In this document: positions 1 to 5,349 of the stretch, one piece after another
Layout of the letters: each line of letters opens with the position of its first letter
Numbering within the stretch: the stretch's first letter is position 1
Origin: Oscillospiraceae bacterium
GTDB taxonomy: Bacteria > Bacillota > Clostridia > Oscillospirales > Acutalibacteraceae
Direction of reading: 5' to 3'
Length of the DNA stretch: 8,016 nt
Assembly: GCA_902795765.1 (NCBI GenBank)
Contig: CADBMQ010000096.1
Span: 1-8,016 of the forward strand
The notes under the pieces: model-generated
Databases searched by the model: none
What the model saw: the letters and a program-made list of their open reading frames with translations, nothing else
What the model was told of the DNA's origin: nothing
Translations under genes and position numbers: made by a program

Positions 1-133
1 CGTGACATATTTTTACACGTATTCGTGGCAACGATTTATCACATTTTTCGCAAACACTTATGCCAAGCGGCACAACCTTGCCGCAACACACGCATCGTTC
101 GGGAAGGAGTGCGTGAAGCAGATGCTTTATCAT
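1..133 (-). CDS. comF: ComF family protein, N-terminal fragment (cut by window edge)
   Basis: Only the first 44 codons lie in the window; the gene runs off the left edge. The visible part begins MIKHLLHALLPERCVCCG and holds two Cys pairs, C14-x2-C17 and C28-x2-C31, followed by C43. This is the zinc-ribbon that opens ComF proteins, ahead of a phosphoribosyltransferase-like domain that is out of view. ComF proteins take part in uptake of transforming DNA in competent Gram-positive bacteria, and many non-competent species also carry them. The ATG overlaps the recD2 stop codon in an ATGA junction (130-133), so translation is probably coupled to recD2. The helicase-ComF pairing fits a DNA-processing role. 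The family call rests on the Cys pattern, the LLPERC opening and the neighbour; the PRTase domain cannot be checked here. Confidence 0.82.
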   Translation of the reverse strand, partial: MIKHLLHALLPERCVCCGKVVPLGISVCEKCDKSLPRIRVKICH

Positions 134-2343
134 AGCAGTCCCGTTGCCTCTCGCAAAAAATGTGAAAACGCAGTATATCTTTTCGAGCGTTTATTATTGT
201 CGACCATCATCTGCATTTCAGATACACTTCCTACCGTTACAAGCAGTTTTTTTGCACGAGTTACTGCGGTATAAAGCAAATTGCGATAGCAAAGCGGAAA
301 TGGTGTTCCCGACATTGCAAGTATTACGCAGTCGAACTCGCTTCCTTGCGATTTGTGGACTGTTACGGCATAAGCGAGTTCCAAATCTTCGATTTGGTCG
401 CCGAGATAGGTTGCGACTTTATTATCAAATCTAATTCGCAAAGCGGTATTTCTTGTATCGACACTTTCGAGAATACCGATATCGCCATTGAACACACCTT
501 GTCCACTCTCGCCTGTATCACTTATCCACTCAACATCGTAGTTATTATGTATCTGCATAACTTTGTCGCCAACTCGCATTACAAAGCCTTTTAGGGTTAG
601 TGATTTTTTTACTCCGTCATCGGGATTTATTCGGCTCTGTATCATATTGTTAAGTGATACTGTTCCGCACAAGCCTTTTCGTGACGGGCATAGCACTTGG
701 ATATCTTTGAGTGGAGAAAGCCCATACGATTTTGCAAGTCTTTCGCAGAACAAATCGCCGATAAGTTCGGCACACTCACGAGGATTTTGTCGTTTCATTA
801 TAAAAAAGTCTGAGTTTTTCTCGACTGTTAAATCGGGCGTTTTTCCTGCGATTATCTCGTGGGCGCTGACAACAATTCGGCTCTGCATTGCTTGACGGAA
901 AACTCGGTCGAGTTTTACAACGGGGACTACCTCGGAGTCGATTAAATCGTGAAGTACATTGCCTGCTCCAACGCTTGGAAGCTGGTCAACATCGCCTACC
1001 ATTATCAATCGGCAGTTGACGCTCATTGCGTGAAGCAGTGCGTCAAACAAATTTACATCCATCATCGAAAGTTCGTCAATTACAACAACATTTGATGAAA
1101 GTGGATTTTGCTCGTTTCGTTTGAAAGTTTGGCGGTCGTTTTCGTCCCACTCGACTTCAAGCAGACGATGAATTGTTTTTGCCTCTCGTCCGCAAAGTTC
1201 GCTCATTCGCTTTGCCGCTCTGCCTGTTGGTGCTGCAAGTGCGATTTTTGCACCCGACTCTTCGAGCAGTTGTATCATTGCGTTGAGTGTTGTGGTTTTA
1301 CCTGTACCAGGTCCGCCTGTTAAAATCATTATGCCCTTGGTTAGTGCATTTTGGATTGCTTCTCTTTGCAGACGGTCGTATATTATGCCGTTTTTTTCTT
1401 CAAACTGTGAAAGCCGTGATGAATGAACGGCTATCTCGGCAGGCGGTACTTTTAACATTAGTGCAATTCGGTTTGCACAGTATCGCTCTGCCGAGTACAT
1501 ATATTTCAAGAATACAAATTCTTTTTCTTCGATTTTTGTTATTTCAATCTGCCCCGACTGTGAAAGTGACACTAATGCGTTCTCGAAAACAGTTTCATCA
1601 CAACCACACAACTTTTGCGTTGTGGTTTTTAATGCGTTTGTTGGCAGGCAAGTATGACCGTTTGAAAGATTGTGACGGAGTATATAGGAAACTGCCGCTT
1701 GAACTCGATATAATATTTCTATCGAGTTCGGCATTGCATTTGCAATTTCATCTGCTCGCTCAAATCCTATTCCGATATTTTCGCCACACAATACATACGG
1801 ATTGTGCTCTACCATTTCCACCGACCTACTGCCGAGCAATTTATATATTCGCATTGCTTCTTTCGGTGTTATGCCGTATTCGGCTAAGCGTATGACGATA
1901 TTTCGCACGCCGAACTGCTCTTTAAACTGTTCACTTATATCGAGTGCCTTTTTTTCGGAGATGCCACGAATTTTCGCAAGTCGCAATGGCTCGTTTTCGA
2001 TTACATCTATTGTATCGTTACCAAACTCGTTTACAATATTTCCTGCAACGACAGGGCCGACACCTTTTATTGCACCCGATGAAAGATAGCGAACCAGTTG
2101 AGTTTGTGTTATGCTCATACTTCGCTCAATCGCTTGTGCTTTGAACTGCTCGCCGTATGTTGGGTGAATTGCATATATGCCTTTTAGTGTTAGTATTTCT
2201 CCAACGCTTATAAACGGGATTTCACCGACAACTGTTATTAAATCTCTGCCGTTATCAAGGTCGAACACCGTATAACCATTTTGCTCGTTATGATAGGTTA
2301 TGCCGTCTACTGTGCCACTTATCGTTTGTATTTCGGTATTCAA
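130..2343 (-). CDS. recD2: RecD2-type ATP-dependent DNA helicase (RecD-like, SF1B)
   Basis: A 737-residue superfamily 1B 5'-3' DNA helicase of the RecD2 type, which in Firmicutes acts without RecBC in DNA repair and replication-fork maintenance. The N-terminal OB-like domain (about 6-72, GTVDGITYHNEQNGYTVF) is the family opening. A helix-hairpin-helix region follows (about 85-145, GAIKGVGPVVAGNI and IRGISEKKA). The motor has Walker A GGPGTGKT (343-350), motif Ia APTGRAAKRM (371-380), Walker B VIDELSMMD (421-429), motif III GDVDQLPSVG (450-459), LDRVFRQ (478-484), motif V VHKSQGSEFD (662-671) and motif VI LLYTAVTRAKK (689-699). All motifs look intact and the length is normal. The start is TTG with GAAAGGG ten bases upstream (2354-2360). 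An ATG at 2351-2353 lies closer to that site but is out of frame and gives only 21 codons. The gene starts 18 bases after the small membrane protein gene and overlaps comF by 4 bases. Confidence 0.97.
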   Translation of the reverse strand: MNTEIQTISGTVDGITYHNEQNGYTVFDLDNGRDLITVVGEIPFISVGEILTLKGIYAIHPTYGEQFKAQAIERSMSITQTQLVRYLSSGAIKGVGPVVAGNIVNEFGNDTIDVIENEPLRLAKIRGISEKKALDISEQFKEQFGVRNIVIRLAEYGITPKEAMRIYKLLGSRSVEMVEHNPYVLCGENIGIGFERADEIANAMPNSIEILYRVQAAVSYILRHNLSNGHTCLPTNALKTTTQKLCGCDETVFENALVSLSQSGQIEITKIEEKEFVFLKYMYSAERYCANRIALMLKVPPAEIAVHSSRLSQFEEKNGIIYDRLQREAIQNALTKGIMILTGGPGTGKTTTLNAMIQLLEESGAKIALAAPTGRAAKRMSELCGREAKTIHRLLEVEWDENDRQTFKRNEQNPLSSNVVVIDELSMMDVNLFDALLHAMSVNCRLIMVGDVDQLPSVGAGNVLHDLIDSEVVPVVKLDRVFRQAMQSRIVVSAHEIIAGKTPDLTVEKNSDFFIMKRQNPRECAELIGDLFCERLAKSYGLSPLKDIQVLCPSRKGLCGTVSLNNMIQSRINPDDGVKKSLTLKGFVMRVGDKVMQIHNNYDVEWISDTGESGQGVFNGDIGILESVDTRNTALRIRFDNKVATYLGDQIEDLELAYAVTVHKSQGSEFDCVILAMSGTPFPLCYRNLLYTAVTRAKKLLVTVGSVSEMQMMVDNNKRSKRYTAFSHFLREATGLL

Positions 2344-2361
2344 CTTTGTTCATCCCTTTCT

Positions 2362-2679
2362 TTATATATTTATCGCTTTTTCGATTGTCATATTCAACGT
2401 ACTTTTATCGCAACAGATTATTCCAAGTTCGTCACACAATGTGCGACACGCCTCTTCTTCACGGTCAGTCATTTCAGATATACACGCTATTATGTAGTCA
2501 TCTCGTCTTCGATTTGCCGCACTTCTTAGTGGCATTTCAAAATCATCGGACGCAAGAATTATCAATCGCACAGAATATTTTGGCGAAACATAGGTTACTC
2601 GCTTGACTGCCACATTCATTATTGCAGATAATCCGACTACCGCAAGTATTACCGCTATCACAAACAATACTACGCTCAA
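2362..2679 (-). CDS. Small single-pass membrane protein of unknown function
   Basis: A 105-residue protein that I do not recognise. Residues 2-24 form one strongly hydrophobic segment (VVLFVIAVILAVVGLSAIM), probably an N-terminal membrane anchor or uncleaved signal. It is followed by a basic stretch (K26, R27), so the rest is probably cytoplasmic. The soluble part alternates predicted strands (36-43, 61-68, 86-90) and helices (48-59, 71-84, 97-104), as in a small alpha/beta domain. It carries five Cys (66, 78, 82, 89, 90) and an Arg run (57-59). The start is TTG, supported by a very strong GGGAGGTGG (2684-2692) with a 7-base spacer; no in-frame ATG or GTG competes. It lies 49 bases after the pseudouridine synthase gene and 18 bases before recD2, so it should be co-transcribed with both. 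The position and ribosome binding site make a real gene likely; function is open. Confidence 0.8.
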   Translation of the reverse strand: MSVVLFVIAVILAVVGLSAIMNVAVKRVTYVSPKYSVRLIILASDDFEMPLRSAANRRRDDYIIACISEMTDREEEACRTLCDELGIICCDKSTLNMTIEKAINI

Positions 2680-2683
2680 TCCA

Positions 2684-2692
2684 CCACCTCCC
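2684..2692 (-). promoter_or_regulatory. Ribosome binding site deciding a TTG start
   Basis: GGGAGGTGG on the minus strand, the best Shine-Dalgarno match in the window. The GGAGG core sits 7 bases upstream of the TTG at 2677-2679. It fixes the start of the small membrane protein, for which no ATG is available in frame. Confidence 0.75.
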
Positions 2693-2728
2693 GTTACATA
2701 ATACGGAAGTTTTTGTGCATTTGTTACG

Positions 2729-3589
2729 CTATATTTTAAAATCAGGTTCTGAAATTAAATCAATCGTTTCGTTTGTGAACGGCAGTTTCATATTTATATG
2801 GTACGAATGCAAACACAAGCGATTGTATTCGCAGTTTGAATACAGTTTATCGCCTATTATCGGGTGACCGATATATGACGTATGCACTCGAATTTGATGT
2901 GTGCGTCCTGTATATAGTCGCAGTTTTAGAAGTGTTTTGCCGTTTTGGTGTTTTATCGGTGTGTAATCGGTTTTTGCATACACTCCGTCTTTATGAACGA
3001 TGCGTTTATAGGTCGAATGCGATTCCCGTTTTATCGGCTCGCAAATTTGCCCCGATTTTGTGATTTCGCCTTCTACAAGTGCCACATACTCTCGCACAAA
3101 TTCATCAGTATGCAGTCTTTTTTGCAAAAACTCGTGAGTGAACGCATTTTTAGCGATTACACAAAGTCCTGATGTTTCGCTATCGAGTCTTGTTACTGCA
3201 CGAAAAACAAAAGTTTCGCCTTTTTTATTATAGTACCCGACAACCGCATTTGCAAGTGAATCGTTATGGTGACCGAATGATGGGTGTGTTGGCATTCCGC
3301 TCGGTTTGTCTACGACAAGCACATCTTCGTTTTCAAAAACAATTTTAATTGGTGCATTTGACGGCTCTACATTATTTGACTGCTCATTTTCATCGCACAT
3401 TTCAAGTCGCAGCTCATCATTAGTTTTAAGTTTGTCAACAACTCTCGCTGATTTTCCGTTTACAAATATTCCACCATACTGTTTCATCGAACGCATTTGA
3501 GTTGTTGAAACGCCTATTGAACGAAGGTAGTTTTTGATAATAAATCCTTCTTGATTGGCAGAAATTTTGAAAATTACTGTTCTTTTCAC
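2729..3589 (-). CDS. RluA-family RNA pseudouridine synthase
   Basis: A 286-residue pseudouridine synthase that would isomerise specific uridines in rRNA or tRNA. An S4-like RNA-binding region spans about residues 14-60 (IKNYLRSIGVSTTQMR, then GGIFVNGKSARV). The catalytic domain begins near 82 (IVFENEDVLVVDKPSGMPTH). The catalytic motif is RLDSETSGL (134-142) with D136 as the expected catalytic Asp. GRTHQIRVH (228-236) and GHPIIGDKLY (241-250) are the other family signatures. Residue 133 is Thr where many members have His (HRLD). The length is normal. The RNA target cannot be told from sequence alone, since Clostridia carry several RluA paralogues, so no symbol is given. The GTG start overlaps the kinase stop codon (GTGA, 3586-3589) and has no clear ribosome binding site of its own, which points to translational coupling. 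Confidence 0.93.
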   Translation of the reverse strand: MKRTVIFKISANQEGFIIKNYLRSIGVSTTQMRSMKQYGGIFVNGKSARVVDKLKTNDELRLEMCDENEQSNNVEPSNAPIKIVFENEDVLVVDKPSGMPTHPSFGHHNDSLANAVVGYYNKKGETFVFRAVTRLDSETSGLCVIAKNAFTHEFLQKRLHTDEFVREYVALVEGEITKSGQICEPIKRESHSTYKRIVHKDGVYAKTDYTPIKHQNGKTLLKLRLYTGRTHQIRVHTSYIGHPIIGDKLYSNCEYNRLCLHSYHINMKLPFTNETIDLISEPDFKI

Positions 3590-4422
3590 TTTTTGTCGGC
3601 TTCGGTTGCAAGATTTGCAAGTTCGGGTTCAAAAATCAAGCCAAATCGAGTGTCGGTTTTTGCATCACGAGTTCGCTTGATTGAATTAACTGTAAAATCA
3701 ACCGCCAACTGCACGGCTTCTTTTGGCGAAAAGTCTTTAAGCAATGCACCGCACAAAACTGAACTGAAAACATCTCCGCTTCCGTGGTATCTGCCCTCTA
3801 TATAATCGGAGAATACATAATCGGTTTTGCCGTTTTCATAGGTTACCGTTCCAAGTTGTTTACCGTTTGTTACGCCTGTCAAAAACAGGAGTGGTACATT
3901 TAACTGCGTATTGAGTTTATCGAGAATTGTTTTGATATACTCACTGTCATGTTGTTCACGATACTCGGTATTTGTCAAAAGACACGCTTCGGTTATATTC
4001 GGTGTTAGTATATCTGCCATTTCACATAGTGGTTTGAGTTTATTTGGAAAATCCGATGAGAAATGGGAATAAAGTTGTCCAAAATCTGCCATTACGGGAT
4101 CGATTAGCAATGTTGTTTTTTCGGTTTTGAACATTTCCACTATTTTCATTACTATGCCAATCTGCTCGGCTGAACCGAGATAACCACAGTAGATCATATC
4201 AAACTGAATTCCGAGTTTCTTCCAATGCTCTGCCATTTTCAACATATCGTCTGTTAGGTCACGGAAAGTATAATCGACAAAGCCACCCGTATGAGTTGAC
4301 AAGACGGCTGTCGGGAGAACGTCGGTTGTTACTCCAAAATGGGATATTATCGGTACGGATACTGTTAGCGAACACTTGCCAACTCCCGAAATGTCATTGA
4401 TTAAAAGTACTCTTTTTTGCAA
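3586..4422 (-). CDS. Pyridoxal/pyridoxamine kinase (PdxK/PdxY family)
   Basis: A 278-residue ribokinase-superfamily enzyme that phosphorylates the 5'-OH of B6 vitamers (pyridoxal, pyridoxine, pyridoxamine) with ATP, as a cytoplasmic salvage step towards pyridoxal phosphate. Visible family landmarks are NDISGVGKCSL (9-19), PTAVLSTHTGGF (37-48), CGYLGSAEQI (79-88), DPVMADFGQLY (108-118), LTPNITEA (139-146) and the anion-hole/catalytic GSGDVFSSVL (214-223), where D217 is the expected base. The length and motif order are normal, and the N-terminus matches family members that open directly with the first strand. The start is TTG; AAGGAG lies upstream with a long 12-base spacer. It is the first gene of the leftward operon, directly downstream of a strong promoter. 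The pdxK and pdxY subtypes were not separated, so no symbol is given. Confidence 0.93.
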   Translation of the reverse strand: MQKRVLLINDISGVGKCSLTVSVPIISHFGVTTDVLPTAVLSTHTGGFVDYTFRDLTDDMLKMAEHWKKLGIQFDMIYCGYLGSAEQIGIVMKIVEMFKTEKTTLLIDPVMADFGQLYSHFSSDFPNKLKPLCEMADILTPNITEACLLTNTEYREQHDSEYIKTILDKLNTQLNVPLLFLTGVTNGKQLGTVTYENGKTDYVFSDYIEGRYHGSGDVFSSVLCGALLKDFSPKEAVQLAVDFTVNSIKRTRDAKTDTRFGLIFEPELANLATEADKK

Positions 4423-4434
4423 GGATTCTTCTAT

Positions 4435-4440
4435 CTCCTT
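4435..4440 (-). promoter_or_regulatory. Ribosome binding site of the kinase gene
   Basis: AAGGAG on the minus strand, 12 bases upstream of the TTG start at 4420-4422. The spacing is longer than optimal. The only in-frame codon nearer to it that could conceivably initiate is ATA, so the TTG is kept. Confidence 0.6.
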
Positions 4441-4460
4441 CTATATAAAAGTAAAAAAGC

Positions 4461-4479
4461 TTATAAAAATATTTTATAA
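4461..4479. promoter_or_regulatory. 19-base perfect palindrome over the leftward -10 box (possible operator)
   Basis: TTATAAAAATATTTTATAA reads as two 8-base arms around a 3-base centre (4469-4471) with no mismatch. It covers the -10 box (4471-4476) and the likely start point of the leftward promoter, which is a classic place for a repressor site. It is entirely A/T, so chance is a serious alternative, and the regulator is unknown. Confidence 0.35.
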
Positions 4480-4499
4480 CAAAACCGCTTTTCTGTCAA
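4471..4499 (-). promoter_or_regulatory. Sigma-A type promoter for the leftward operon
   Basis: On the minus strand, a consensus -35 TTGACA (4494-4499), a 17-base spacer, and TAAAAT as -10 (4471-4476). Transcription should start near 4464, giving a leader of about 42 bases before the kinase TTG. Box quality, spacing and position in a divergent gap all agree. Confidence 0.8.
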
Positions 4500-4534
4500 C
4501 TACCGAGAAAATTTAGTTTTTATGTCGATTTTGA

Positions 4535-4563
4535 TTGACTTTTAACAATAAATCGTTTATGAT
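4535..4563 (+). promoter_or_regulatory. Sigma-A type promoter for the oad operon
   Basis: TTGACT (4535-4540), a 17-base spacer and TATGAT (4558-4563), so each box is one base off consensus. Transcription should start near 4570, giving a leader of about 65 bases. The -35 boxes of this and the leftward promoter are 35 bases apart, back to back. Confidence 0.8.
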
Positions 4564-4577
4564 ATAAAATAGGGCAG

Positions 4578-4624
4578 AAGGTGGTTTGATAGAAATTACC
4601 TTAAAAATTACCCAAAGAAAGGTA
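4578..4624 (+). promoter_or_regulatory. oad leader with two mutually exclusive stems (possible translation switch)
   Basis: Stem 1 pairs AAGGTGGTTT (4578-4587) with AAATTACCTT (4593-4602): ten pairs, two of them G-U, around the loop GATAG. Stem 2 pairs TACCTT (4597-4602) with AAGGTA (4619-4624), six perfect pairs that cover the GG of the GAAAGG ribosome binding site of the first oad gene. The two stems share 4597-4602, so forming one prevents the other. A direct repeat of AAATTACC (4593-4600 and 4605-4612) gives stem 1 an alternative partner. The pairing is read directly; regulation is inferred, and I know of no riboswitch class that matches. Confidence 0.35.
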
Positions 4625-4634
4625 TGAAAAAAGT

Positions 4635-4934
4635 ATGTCAGGTTTGTTTTGTTTAGCCGCTGACAAGATACAGGACTGGGCTGTTGTTGTACTCGGTGTC
4701 GGCACTGTTTTTGTTGGTCTTATCGCAATCATTCTGTTGTGCACAATTATGGGCGCTTTGTTTGCTTCTAAAAAGACTGTGAACCCTGTTGAAGCTCCTG
4801 TGAATGTTGCTCCTACACCTAACGATGATATTCCTAACAGACAGGAATTCGTTGCTGCTGTTTCTGCGGCTATCGCAGAAGATATGGGTACAGATGTTTC
4901 CGCTATCCGTATTAAATCTATTAAAAAAGTATAA
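4635..4934 (+). CDS. oadG: Na+-pumping decarboxylase small membrane subunit (OadG-like gamma/delta)
   Basis: A 99-residue membrane protein with one transmembrane segment near the N-terminus (about 14-43, DWAVVVLGVGTVFVGLIAII), a basic step (K46, K47), a Pro/Val/Ala linker (about 49-65) and a short conserved tail (about 69-99) ending ISAIRIKSIKKV-like (visible: VSAIRIKSIKKV). This is the plan of OadG/MmdD-type subunits, which anchor the complex in the membrane and join the alpha and beta subunits. The start is ATG at 4635, 12 bases after GAAAGG. A closer ATG at 4624 is out of frame and ends after 10 codons. It is the first gene of the oad operon. The family is short and divergent, so the call leans on architecture, the tail and the neighbours. 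A cleavable signal peptide is less likely because there is no cleavage motif and the charge pattern is that of an anchor. Confidence 0.87.
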   Translation: MSGLFCLAADKIQDWAVVVLGVGTVFVGLIAIILLCTIMGALFASKKTVNPVEAPVNVAPTPNDDIPNRQEFVAAVSAAIAEDMGTDVSAIRIKSIKKV

Positions 4935-4939
4935 TTTAT

Positions 4940-4958
4940 ACTGCTTTGCAGTTTTTTT
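4940..4958 (+). terminator. Small hairpin with T-run inside the operon (weak terminator or attenuator)
   Basis: ACTGC-TTT-GCAGT (4940-4952) is a 5-base-pair stem with a 3-base loop; the run of seven T's at 4952-4958 includes the last base of the stem. It lies between the OadG-like gene and the biotin carrier gene. The stem is short, so it would be at most a leaky terminator, an RNA end or a processing mark. Confidence 0.35.
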
Positions 4959-4975
4959 GAAAGGAAAGGTTTATT

Positions 4976-5332
4976 ATGAAAAAATATCGTGTAAATGTTA
5001 ACGGTACTAACTACGACATCACTCTTGAAGAAATTCAAGGCGATTTTACTCCCGCTGCTGCTCCGGCTGTCGCTCCTGCTGCTCCCGCTGCTCCTGCTCC
5101 CGCTGCTGCTCCGGCAGGTGGCGAACAGATTAAGAGCCCACTCACCGGTACCATTCTTGATGTAAAGATTGCTAACGGTCAGGCTGTTAAAAAAGGCGAC
5201 GTTATTATGGTTCTCGAAGCTATGAAAATGGAAAACGAAATCTTCGCTCCTTGCGATGGTACTGTTGCTTCGGTAAACGTCACAAAAGGTACTGCTGTTG
5301 ACAACGGCACTTTGCTCTGCGTTATCGCATAA
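4976..5332 (+). CDS. Biotin carboxyl carrier protein of the decarboxylase complex
   Basis: A 118-residue carrier that takes the carboxyl group on biotin from the alpha subunit and delivers it to the membrane beta subunit. Residues 1-22 (MKKYRVNVNGTNYDITLEEI) are the usual N-terminal strand region of decarboxylase-type carriers. Residues 25-47 are a flexible Ala/Pro linker, and 50-118 are the biotinyl domain (IKSPLTGTILDVKI onwards). The biotinylation motif EAMKMEN is at 81-87 with K84 as the modified lysine. The ribosome binding site AAGGAAAGG (4961-4969) has a 6-base spacer, and OadB starts 17 bases after the stop codon. It resembles GcdC/MmdC carriers as well as those of oxaloacetate decarboxylase; the alpha subunit downstream favours oxaloacetate. 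A biotin protein ligase encoded elsewhere is required. Confidence 0.95.
   Translation: MKKYRVNVNGTNYDITLEEIQGDFTPAAAPAVAPAAPAAPAPAAAPAGGEQIKSPLTGTILDVKIANGQAVKKGDVIMVLEAMKMENEIFAPCDGTVASVNVTKGTAVDNGTLLCVIA
5048..5119 (+). repeat. Ala/Pro-rich linker coded by near-repeats
   Basis: Codons 25-48 of the biotin carrier are almost only Ala, Pro and Val, written with GCT/CCT/CCC/CCG. The DNA is therefore a run of imperfect GCTGCTCC-like units. It encodes the swinging arm of the carrier and is open to length change by slippage. Confidence 0.6.
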
Positions 5333-5349
5333 GTTGGCGAGGTTTTGAT

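Noticed and set aside
2..274. A plus-strand open frame of 90 codons at the left end
   Set aside because: It lies antisense to comF and recD2, both of which show clear family motifs. Its own product has no recognisable pattern.
1287..1895. A 202-codon plus-strand open frame inside recD2
   Set aside because: It is antisense to the helicase motor domain, has no ribosome binding site and codes for low-complexity hydrophobic sequence. It is a shadow of recD2.
4547..4561. Partial likeness to a catabolite response (cre) site around the AATCG of the oad promoter spacer
   Set aside because: The centre fits, but the outer TG and CA positions of the consensus do not, so it is not supportable as a CcpA site.
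4624..4656. Short upstream frame MKKVCQVCFV starting at an earlier ATG before the OadG-like gene
   Set aside because: The ATG sits one base after the GAAAGG site, too close for good initiation. The frame ends after 10 codons and overlaps the true start.
4601..5038. A 145-codon minus-strand open frame across the start of the oad operon
   Set aside because: It runs opposite to two genes with clear motifs and ribosome binding sites, and its product matches nothing I know.
5048..5119. GCTGCTCC-like units considered as a tandem repeat array or mobile trace
   Set aside because: They are fully explained as codons of the Ala/Pro linker of a biotin carrier.
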